Assembly: GCA_024276595.1 (NCBI GenBank)
Contig: JAJRWW010000582.1
Span: 1 to 5,666 of the forward strand
DNA length: 5,666 nucleotides
Source: Myxococcota bacterium
Lineage (GTDB): Bacteria > Myxococcota_A > Polyangia > HGW-17 > JAJRWW01
Direction of reading: 5' to 3'
In this document: piece by piece, positions 1 to 5,522 of the stretch
Layout: each line of letters starts with the position of its first letter
Numbering within the stretch: position 1 is the first letter of the stretch
The notes under the pieces: generated by a model
Databases searched by the model: none
What the model saw: only the letters and a program-made list of their open reading frames with translations
Told to the model about the DNA's origin: nothing
Position numbers and translations under genes: made by a program

Positions 1-1
1 C

Positions 2-1162
2 CCCGTTGCGCTGGACACACACCACTTCCGGGGCGCCAAGAACCCTCGCTTTCGGGTGGGGCCTGGCGGGGAGCTGCGGGGAGACATGGGAGCGGGCGGT
101 GGGCACTACGTGGTCTACTCGGATCTTGGGCGCCCCACCCGCGCCGCCCTCGCCAAGGTCTCTGGCAAGCCGATCCCAGCACCCATCGTGGAGCACTACC
201 TGCGCCCACGACCCAGGGACCTCCCCCCCGCGGGCATAGCCCGGCTGGCCAGGAGGATCGCGGGCAGCGAGAGGACGCCCCTCGCCAAGGTGGAGGCAGT
301 GCTGGCTTTCTTGCGCCGCGAGTATGGCTACTCCCGTCGCCTGCGCTCGAATCAGGGCCATGACCCTGTGGAGCAGTTCCTCCTGGTCAGCAAGCAGGGG
401 CACTGCGAGCTCTTCGCCTCGGCCATGGTGCTTCTGCTGCGCAGCCTTGGGGTGCCGGCCAGGGTGGTCACAGGCTTTCTGGGCGGCACATGGAATAGCT
501 ACGGCGACTACGTGGTCGTGCGCCAGGGAGACGCCCACGCCTGGGTGGAGGTGTGGTTCTCCGGCCACGGCTGGGTCACCTTCGATCCCACGCCGCCTGC
601 CGGCCGCAGGTCCGCTTCAGCCAGCGGCTGGATGGACCGCATGCGGCTCTTCTTCGACAGCCTCCGCATGCGCTGGCACCGCTGGGTCATCGACTACGAC
701 GTGAACCGCCAGATCAACCTCTTTCAGCGCGTGAGGGGCAACATGACCCGTGCGCGCAGATCTGCCGGCGCCACCTTCAAGGCTCACAAGAGCTGGCTCT
801 GGGCCTCCCTGGGCCTCGTCATGTGCCTTCTTCTGGGGTTCGTGCTGCTCCGTCGGAGGGCGCAGGGTGGCCCGCGAGCACGCTCCGAGGGTGCAGGACC
901 AGGGCGGCGGCTGGCCCGCCCCATGGCCAGGCTGCTCAGGGGGCTGGCCCGCCACGGCCACAGGCGGGAGCCCACCCAGACCCTCGCGGAGCTGGCCTCC
1001 CGGGTGGACAGCGCTGCCTTGGGCCTGGACCCTCCCGTTTCTGCCCTCACCAGCGCCTACTACGCCCTGCGCTACTCGGGCGTGGAGCCGACCCGCGAGG
1101 ACCTCCAGCGCCTGGACCAGGACGTGCGGGCCATCCTCGCGCAGCTCTCTGCCCGCAAGTGA
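2..1162 (+). CDS. TgpA-like membrane transglutaminase, 3' part (5' end outside window)
   Basis: The frame is open from the first bases of the window, so the gene starts upstream; the GTG at 56 is internal. 386 residues are visible. Seen: a transglutaminase core with the nucleophile in GHCELFASAM (Cys codon 404-406), the His in GDAHAWVEVW (His codon 536-538) and the Asp in TFDPTPPAG (Asp codon 584-586), so the Cys-His-Asp triad is intact. One hydrophobic helix follows (about nt 794-850), then an Arg-rich stretch, then a tail with YYALRYSG resembling DUF4129. Family knowledge: TgpA-type proteins carry several N-terminal membrane helices (DUF3488), a periplasmic transglutaminase domain, a last helix and a cytosolic tail; the missing part should hold those helices. 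Such genes often sit beside moxR and DUF58 genes, as here, although this one is on the opposite strand. Substrate and reaction (crosslinking, hydrolysis or proteolysis) are unknown. The family call is firm. Confidence 0.9.
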   Translation, partial: PVALDTHHFRGAKNPRFRVGPGGELRGDMGAGGGHYVVYSDLGRPTRAALAKVSGKPIPAPIVEHYLRPRPRDLPPAGIARLARRIAGSERTPLAKVEAVLAFLRREYGYSRRLRSNQGHDPVEQFLLVSKQGHCELFASAMVLLLRSLGVPARVVTGFLGGTWNSYGDYVVVRQGDAHAWVEVWFSGHGWVTFDPTPPAGRRSASASGWMDRMRLFFDSLRMRWHRWVIDYDVNRQINLFQRVRGNMTRARRSAGATFKAHKSWLWASLGLVMCLLLGFVLLRRRAQGGPRARSEGAGPGRRLARPMARLLRGLARHGHRREPTQTLAELASRVDSAALGLDPPVSALTSAYYALRYSGVEPTREDLQRLDQDVRAILAQLSARK

Positions 1163-1234
1163 AGGTGTGAGCAGCCTCCGGAAAGTGACGCAACCGTGTG
1201 GCCTTCCGGGGCGATTGTGGCTATCTTGGGTCGA

Positions 1235-1240
1235 GTGGAG
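1235..1240 (+). promoter_or_regulatory. Ribosome binding site for the zinc-ribbon gene
   Basis: GTGGAG, containing GGAG at 1237-1240, lies six bases before the ATG at 1247. This spacing supports that ATG over the in-frame GTG at 1196, which would add 17 residues ahead of the zinc ribbon and has no clear Shine-Dalgarno. Confidence 0.6.
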
Positions 1241-1246
1241 CCCCCC

Positions 1247-1834
1247 ATGAGCAACTGCGCCCATTGCGGATACGGCGACGGCGAGTCCTGGAGCCACTGT
1301 CCCTCCTGTGGTCAGACCCAGGCGACATCTGCCGGCCCCCCGGCCACAGCCGGCCCTTCGGCCACGGCCGGCCCTCCGGCCCCCTACATGCTCTCGGGTC
1401 AGCCCCAACACGGCCCGGGCGCCGCGCCGGCGCGGCCGGCTCAGGCCACGGCCACCAGCGGGGCAGTGGATGGCTCAGGGCCCGGCCACAACCCCTACGC
1501 GGCGCCCTCCGCCGCCGGGCCGCCCCCCGCCTTCTACCCCTACCCGCAGCCTGTCGGCCTGCCCACCTCTGGCAAGGCCATCGCCTCCATGGTGCTCGGC
1601 ATCATGTCCATCATCATGTACTTCATGGGGTTCATCCTGGGCCCCCTGGCCATCGGTCTCTGGGCCAGCAGCAGGAGCGAGATCAAGCAGATCCCGCCCA
1701 CTCGCAAGGGTCAGGGCATGGCCGTGGCGGGCCTGGTGACTGGCATCATCGGCACCCTCCTGGGGCTGCTGGTGCTGGTGGTGATCATCTTGGCCCTCGT
1801 GATGGCCTCCAGCAAGCAAAGCATCAAGTACTGA
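1247..1834 (+). CDS. Zinc-ribbon / DUF4190 two-helix membrane protein
   Basis: 195 residues. Seen: an N-terminal zinc ribbon with Cys4, Cys7, Cys18 and Cys21 (two CxxC knuckles, the second CPSCG); a Pro/Ala/Gly-rich low-complexity linker at about 25-108 that includes AGPxAT hexapeptide repeats; then a DUF4190-type domain at about 109-190. That domain has two hydrophobic segments (about 112-138 and 158-187) joined by a polar loop (RSEIKQIPPTRKGQGMA), with the family-typical pattern of SGKAIASMVLGI early and GMAVAGLVTGIIG before the second helix. DUF4190 proteins are small membrane proteins of unknown function, and zinc ribbons are a common N-terminal addition. The gene starts 84 bases after the transglutaminase stop, in the same direction, so co-transcription is likely. 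The ribbon and linker probably face the cytosol; no catalytic site is visible. The architecture is clear, the role is not. Confidence 0.85.
   Translation: MSNCAHCGYGDGESWSHCPSCGQTQATSAGPPATAGPSATAGPPAPYMLSGQPQHGPGAAPARPAQATATSGAVDGSGPGHNPYAAPSAAGPPPAFYPYPQPVGLPTSGKAIASMVLGIMSIIMYFMGFILGPLAIGLWASSRSEIKQIPPTRKGQGMAVAGLVTGIIGTLLGLLVLVVIILALVMASSKQSIKY
1332..1385 (+). repeat. 18-bp tandem repeat, three copies, in the zinc-ribbon protein linker
   Basis: Three 18-base units start at 1332, 1350 and 1368, each opening with CCGGCCC. They encode AGPPAT, AGPSAT and AGPPAP. The third unit diverges at its end. This is an in-frame hexapeptide repeat in the Pro/Ala linker between the zinc ribbon and the membrane domain. 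Confidence 0.75.
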
Positions 1835-1883
1835 CGGGCTCCAGCTCTCTGCCTGACCTCGGACCACCCGGCCCAGCCCTCCC

Positions 1884-1909
1884 GAGGTCCTGCTCGAGCA
1901 GGGACCCTC
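1884..1909. terminator. Possible bidirectional terminator hairpin between convergent genes
   Basis: A near-perfect inverted repeat is built on the 12-base palindrome CTGCTCGAGCAG (1890-1901), extended outward by GAGGTC and GACCCTC with two single-base bulges. It sits 49 bases past the zinc-ribbon gene stop and reaches into the stop codon of the minus-strand DUF58 gene, so it would be transcribed from both sides. There is no T-run on either side, so it is not a textbook intrinsic terminator. It may block read-through or protect 3' ends. Confidence 0.4.
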
Positions 1910-3218
1910 AGAGCCTGTGTCGAGCCTTGATGTCCAGGTACTGGTTGACCATCACCGCCGCCATGTCATTGGGCAGGGTCTCCACCACCAGCACCCCCGC
2001 CCTCTCGAGCTGACGCACCATGCGGCCCTGGGCAGCCAGGATCTCGGCAGCCGCCGCGGCATGGAAGGCCTGCAGATCCGTGTGCGCGGGAGCGGTGGCG
2101 AGCCTGGTCAAGGCCTCGTCCTTGAGCAGCACGCAAAGCAGCAGGTTGTTGGAGGTGAGGATGCGAGCGTACTCGCCAATGGAGATGAGGTGCTGCTCGT
2201 CCAGGGCGTGGGTCATGAGAACCACGAGGGCCCGCTTGCGCTGCCGTCTGAGCACCTCCTCGATGGCGAGGCCGTAGTCGGACGCCTCGTAGCGGGGCTC
2301 CAGGTCGTAGACCGCGCGAATGAGGGAGCGCACCGCCAGCTTCCCCCGTACAGGGCCCACCATGCGCTCGACCCTGTTGGAGAAGGCCAGAAGCGACACG
2401 TTGTCCCCCTGCGACAGGGCGATGTAGGCGAGCATCACCGCCGCATTGAGGCCCGTGTCCAGGTGGGAGATCCCGTCCGTCTCGTTGAGCATCGAGCGAC
2501 CGCAGTCGAGCAAGAAAAGCACGTTCTGGTTGCGCTCCACCACGTAGTCCCGGCTGATGAGGCGGTCATGCTTGGCAGTGGCCTTCCAGTCCACCTTGCG
2601 CAGCTCGTCCTCCCGACGATACTCCCGCAGCCTGTCGAACTCCCCACCCTCTCCCCTCAGGCGCCAGAGCTTGTAGCCCTCCTCGGCCAGGCGGTTCCGC
2701 CGGGCGAGCAGCTCGAAGCGGGCCACGGCCTTGATATCGGGGTAGATCCGCACCGGCGTCACCAGGGGGCGCTGCTCTGCCAGGGACCACAGGCCCAGGC
2801 GGCTGGGATAGCGCAGATGCAGCGATGGAAAATCGGAGCGACCCCGGCGCTGGGGAGTCAGCCGGTAGGTGGCGTCGGCTGTGCGGCCTGCCTCCACTCT
2901 CACCTTCACCGGGAGGCCCATGGCAACCGATGGCTGCGGGGGCACATCGGCCAGCTCCAACGTAAGCCCCACGGAGGAGCGGTTGGCCACCCTGAGCACC
3001 ACGGGATGGCTCGCGCCCACGCTCATCACGTCCGCCACCACCCGAACGATCTCCAGCCTACCGGGGCCAGGGGTGAGCAGGCGGTCCAGGGCAGCCAGCC
3101 CCAGCAGCAGCAGGTTGGCCGCAAGGCCCACTCCCAGCGCCTCGGGAACCCAGAGGCTGGCCAGGAGCACCAGCCCCGCGAGCCCAAAAAGGCCCATGAG
3201 TCGTCCGCGGGGGCTCAC
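1908..3218 (-). CDS. DUF58 protein (membrane-anchored, von Willebrand A-like), MoxR partner
   Basis: 436 residues from GTG 3218. That start shares four bases (GTGA) with the moxR stop and has GGAGGT nine bases upstream; the ATG at 3197 has no comparable site. Seen: two N-terminal hydrophobic segments (about 8-23 and 27-44), a beta-rich region (about 52-155), the DUF58 signature EFDRLREYRREDELRKVDW (193-211) running into KATAKHDRLISRDY, then a vWA-like domain starting NVLFLLDCGRSML (232-244). The metal site looks degenerate: the usual DxSxS reads DCGRS (238-242), and a later TDxxD-like motif reads THALD (336-340). By the positive-inside pattern the vWA domain is cytosolic, beside the ATPase. 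DUF58 proteins are typically encoded next to MoxR ATPases and are thought to be their partners or adaptors. It is the last gene of the overlapping operon. The family is certain; the biochemical role is not known. Confidence 0.93.
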   Translation of the reverse strand: MSPRGRLMGLFGLAGLVLLASLWVPEALGVGLAANLLLLGLAALDRLLTPGPGRLEIVRVVADVMSVGASHPVVLRVANRSSVGLTLELADVPPQPSVAMGLPVKVRVEAGRTADATYRLTPQRRGRSDFPSLHLRYPSRLGLWSLAEQRPLVTPVRIYPDIKAVARFELLARRNRLAEEGYKLWRLRGEGGEFDRLREYRREDELRKVDWKATAKHDRLISRDYVVERNQNVLFLLDCGRSMLNETDGISHLDTGLNAAVMLAYIALSQGDNVSLLAFSNRVERMVGPVRGKLAVRSLIRAVYDLEPRYEASDYGLAIEEVLRRQRKRALVVLMTHALDEQHLISIGEYARILTSNNLLLCVLLKDEALTRLATAPAHTDLQAFHAAAAAEILAAQGRMVRQLERAGVLVVETLPNDMAAVMVNQYLDIKARHRL

Positions 3219-4174
3219 GACCTGGGCACCTCCACCGCGTCCAGTATCTCGCGCACCACCAGGTCGGATGAGACGCCCTCGATCTCTGCCTCGGGCCGGA
3301 GCAGCAGCCTGTGGCGCAGCACCCATGGGGCTATCTGCTTCACGTCGTCGGGGATGACGAAGTTCCGCCCGTAGCAGGCCGCCAGGGTCCTTGCCGCCAG
3401 CATCAGGCAGATGCTGCCCCTGGGAGATGCCCCCACGGACACCGAGTGCCAGCTCCGACTCTGCGCCACGATGCTGGTGATGTAGTTGACGATCTGGGGC
3501 TCTACGATGACCTTCTGTACCGCCCCCTGCACCCGCTCCACGTCCTCGGGCTTCATGACCGGGTGCAGATCGAAGCCAGCCAGCGCCCGGGGATCGCGTC
3601 CCTCCACGAAGTGGGTGCAGATGGCGTTCTCCTCCTGCTGAGATGGGTAGTCCACCAGCAGCTTGAACATGAAGCGATCCACCTGCGCCTCGGGCAGAGG
3701 GTAGGTGCCCTCGTGCTCCAGCGGGTTCTGGGTGGCAAGCACCAGGAAGGGGCGCTGCAACAGATAGGGCTGCCCGTCCACGGTCACCTGCCGCTCCTGC
3801 ATGACCTCCAGCAGGGCGGACTGGGTCTTGGGTGGGGAGCGGTTGATCTCGTCAGCGAGCAGCAGGTTCGTAAAGATGGGCCCGGGGACAAAATCGAAGC
3901 GCTTTTGCGCCAGGTCGTACACGTTGTGCCCCGTCAGGTCCGAGGGCATCAGGTCCGGTGTGAACTGCACTCGCTTGAAGGTCCCACCAAAGGTGCGCGC
4001 CAGGGTATTGACAAGCAGGGTCTTGCCCAGACCTGGCACTCCCTCGATGAGCACGCTCCCCTCCGAGAAGAGGGCCACCAGGACCCCTTCCACCAGATCC
4101 GCCTGGCCGATGATGACCTTCCCGATCTCCTGCATGGCCTCACCAAAGAGGCGACGAACATCCTCAACTTCCAT
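3215..4174 (-). CDS. MoxR-family AAA+ ATPase
   Basis: 319 residues, a normal MoxR length. Seen: Walker A GVPGLGKT (45-52), Walker B LLLADEINR (104-112), sensor 1 LATQNP (146-151), arginine finger in PEAQVDRF (Arg167) and sensor 2 in GASPRG (Arg252); all ATPase residues are present. IIGQ at 21-24 is the usual MoxR N-terminal signature. MoxR proteins are cytosolic ring-forming ATPases thought to act as chaperones that mature or assemble partner complexes with vWA proteins. The DUF58 gene directly downstream (4-base overlap) is the expected partner. ATG 4174 lies within the end of the DUF4350 gene (11-base overlap) and is preceded by GAGAGGT. No gene symbol is given because MoxR names are not consistent across taxa; the substrate is unknown. 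Family confidence is very high. Confidence 0.97.
   Translation of the reverse strand: MEVEDVRRLFGEAMQEIGKVIIGQADLVEGVLVALFSEGSVLIEGVPGLGKTLLVNTLARTFGGTFKRVQFTPDLMPSDLTGHNVYDLAQKRFDFVPGPIFTNLLLADEINRSPPKTQSALLEVMQERQVTVDGQPYLLQRPFLVLATQNPLEHEGTYPLPEAQVDRFMFKLLVDYPSQQEENAICTHFVEGRDPRALAGFDLHPVMKPEDVERVQGAVQKVIVEPQIVNYITSIVAQSRSWHSVSVGASPRGSICLMLAARTLAACYGRNFVIPDDVKQIAPWVLRHRLLLRPEAEIEGVSSDLVVREILDAVEVPRS
3228..3233 (-). promoter_or_regulatory. Ribosome binding site for the DUF58 gene
   Basis: A GGAGGT Shine-Dalgarno on the minus strand lies inside the last codons of moxR, nine bases before the GTG at 3218. It decides the start in favour of this GTG and supports coupled translation with moxR. 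Confidence 0.75.
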
Positions 4175-5522
4175 GTGTACCTCTCAAGGTCTTGCGGTTG
4201 GCTTGACTCATCAGCTCCGACAGGGCGCGGATCATCCAGGCCGCCTTGCCCGCTGGCAGCGACCTGCTGCCGGCAGCCTCCTGTGCCGCGCCGAGAAGGC
4301 GCGCCACCTCTTCCGGGTCACGCCCGGCCCTCCTGGCTATGGTCTCAATCCTCTGCCTTCCCTTCTCCAGGGCGCCCAGGCGCATCTGGACACGCCAGAA
4401 CTCCAGGTAGGCGGCGAGGGCTCGCTGACCACTGCCAGCGCGGAAGTGCAGATTCCCCAGGGCCCGGGCGTGCTCGACCATGGCTCGCCTGGGGGGAGTG
4501 GATGTGGGCAGCGGGGCACCGAAGCGTCGGCTCCCCCACCACCCAAAAAGCACCGCCAACAGCAGTAGCTGCAGGGTGATGGGGCGAAACATCGCATCGA
4601 AGAGCAGCCCAAACACCTTGGGTGTGCCGGTGACGTTCAGGTACTCGTCGAACACCACCATGCCCCCTGCGCCGCGCTGCTCGAGGAGCCTGTAAGCCAG
4701 CACCGGGTGATCGCCGCCCAGCAGGTGCGACTGGTTGGTGAAGATCTCGTCGGAGGCAACCACCACCACCCGCCCCGAGCCCACCGCCAGCACGATCGCC
4801 TGGTCCCCACCATCGCTCGTGACGAGCCTCCTCATGGGCACCTTGGCTCCCTTGGAAACCTTGATCTGCCCCGCCGAGAACCATCGTATCTTGCCTGGCA
4901 CCAGGCTGGTCTCCACTGGCCGCTCCAGCCGGACGGCCCCCCTGCGCAGACCCTGCTGCACCCCGATGCCGCCGCCCCCCTTGGAGTCGCCACCCCCCTT
5001 GGAGTCGCCGCCCCCCTTGGAGTCGCCGCCCCCCTTGGAGCCGCCGCCCCCCTTGGAGCCGCCGCCCCCCTTGGAGCCGCCGCCCCCTGGAGGCAGCAGC
5101 CCCAGGCCACCCCCCGAGGAGCTCGATGGCTTGTGGCCAGCAGCCACTATGCGCACCCCAAAGCCCTCCAGGACAACCTCGGGATCTCGGAGCCTCGCGG
5201 CGAAGACCAGGCTGTTTCCCCGGGCGACCCAGCTTTGCAGCCGCCTCCACTCGGCGGGCTTTGGGTAACGCGCCGGACCGAGGATCACCAGTGTGCGCCT
5301 GGAGTCTCCCGGGGGTATGAGATCTCGCTCGTGCCGGGATGTCTCGGGAAGATAGCCCTGCACGAGTCGATAGAAGGCCGACTTGCCCCGCGGGGTGTGG
5401 CCGTAGGAGTCCAGCCTGTCGCTGGGCCGACCGGGGAGCCAGGAGAACCCGAGCAGGACCACCACCAGCACGGCAATGAGCCAGGCCCACTCAATCCGCC
5501 ATTTCGACTTCGGCTTCTTCAT
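4164..5522 (-). CDS. DUF4350-type membrane protein with Gly-Ser-Lys repeat linker
   Basis: 452 residues from ATG 5522, which is followed by a Lys-rich MKKPKSKWR and the first helix (about 12-29). An in-frame TTG at 5564 would add 14 residues but has no well-placed ribosome site; ATG 5522 has AAGAGGGG ten bases upstream. Seen: DUF4350-like SYGHTPRGKSAFYRL (39-53), TLVILGPARY and LQSWVARGNSLVFAA in the first half, then a Gly-rich linker (about 136-187) with GGGGSK/GGGDSK repeats, then ASDEIFTNQSHLL (256-268) and VVFDEYLN (289-296), a second helix (about 314-330) and an Arg-rich helical tail of about 120 residues. Charge distribution puts residues 30-313 outside the membrane and the tail in the cytosol near MoxR. 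DUF4350 has no established activity; its first half resembles ThuA/GATase-like folds only loosely. It overlaps the upstream gene by 32 bases and moxR by 11. The repeat linker is not a usual family feature, as far as I know. Confidence 0.85.
   Translation of the reverse strand: MKKPKSKWRIEWAWLIAVLVVVLLGFSWLPGRPSDRLDSYGHTPRGKSAFYRLVQGYLPETSRHERDLIPPGDSRRTLVILGPARYPKPAEWRRLQSWVARGNSLVFAARLRDPEVVLEGFGVRIVAAGHKPSSSSGGGLGLLPPGGGGSKGGGGSKGGGGSKGGGDSKGGGDSKGGGDSKGGGGIGVQQGLRRGAVRLERPVETSLVPGKIRWFSAGQIKVSKGAKVPMRRLVTSDGGDQAIVLAVGSGRVVVVASDEIFTNQSHLLGGDHPVLAYRLLEQRGAGGMVVFDEYLNVTGTPKVFGLLFDAMFRPITLQLLLLAVLFGWWGSRRFGAPLPTSTPPRRAMVEHARALGNLHFRAGSGQRALAAYLEFWRVQMRLGALEKGRQRIETIARRAGRDPEEVARLLGAAQEAAGSRSLPAGKAAWMIRALSELMSQANRKTLRGTHGS
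4179..4185 (-). promoter_or_regulatory. Ribosome binding site for moxR
   Basis: GAGAGGT on the minus strand lies four bases before the ATG at 4174, inside the last codons of the upstream DUF4350 gene. It fits reinitiation by ribosomes that finish that gene. Confidence 0.65.
4981..5088 (-). repeat. Six near-identical 18-bp tandem repeats encoding GGGGSK/GGGDSK
   Basis: On the plus strand the unit is TTGGAG, then TCGCCG or CCGCCG, then six C. Units start at 4981, 4999, 5017, 5035, 5053 and 5071. A partial unit precedes them (4971-4980), and the last ends CCCCCT. The three left units carry TCG (Asp codon on the coding strand) and the three right units CCG (Gly), so the array falls into two blocks of three. 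One other change (CCA at 4990-4992) and the last base are the only differences. The array is in frame and lies in the linker of the DUF4350 protein. Confidence 0.95.

Noticed and set aside
1176..1211. Possible hairpin (CCGGAA with TTCCGG, extended by two pairs) in the spacer before the zinc-ribbon gene
   Set aside because: The stem is about eight pairs with a 20-base loop and no T-run, so I cannot call it a terminator or riboswitch; it may be chance in GC-rich sequence.
1163..1246. Possible promoter for the zinc-ribbon gene in the spacer
   Set aside because: TATCTT near 1222 resembles a -10 box but has no matching -35 at the right distance. Co-transcription with the gene upstream is simpler.
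617..1411. Minus-strand open frame of 264 codons opposite the transglutaminase and zinc-ribbon genes
   Set aside because: It crosses two good plus-strand genes and their spacer, and the translation is low-complexity Gly/Arg/Ala-rich sequence without recognisable motifs.
1917..3374. Plus-strand open frame of 485 codons, longer than the DUF58 gene it opposes
   Set aside because: It lies antisense to the clearly recognisable DUF58 gene, its His/Gln/Gly-rich translation matches no family I know, and long antisense frames are expected from GC-biased third positions.
3311..4579. Plus-strand open frame of 422 codons opposite moxR and the DUF4350 gene
   Set aside because: It is the antisense shadow of moxR, whose ATPase motifs are intact. 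It spans two genes and has no domain pattern or ribosome site.
4981..5088. CRISPR-like or regulatory direct repeat array
   Set aside because: The 18-bp units are contiguous with no spacers and stay in frame within a protein gene, so they are a coding repeat.
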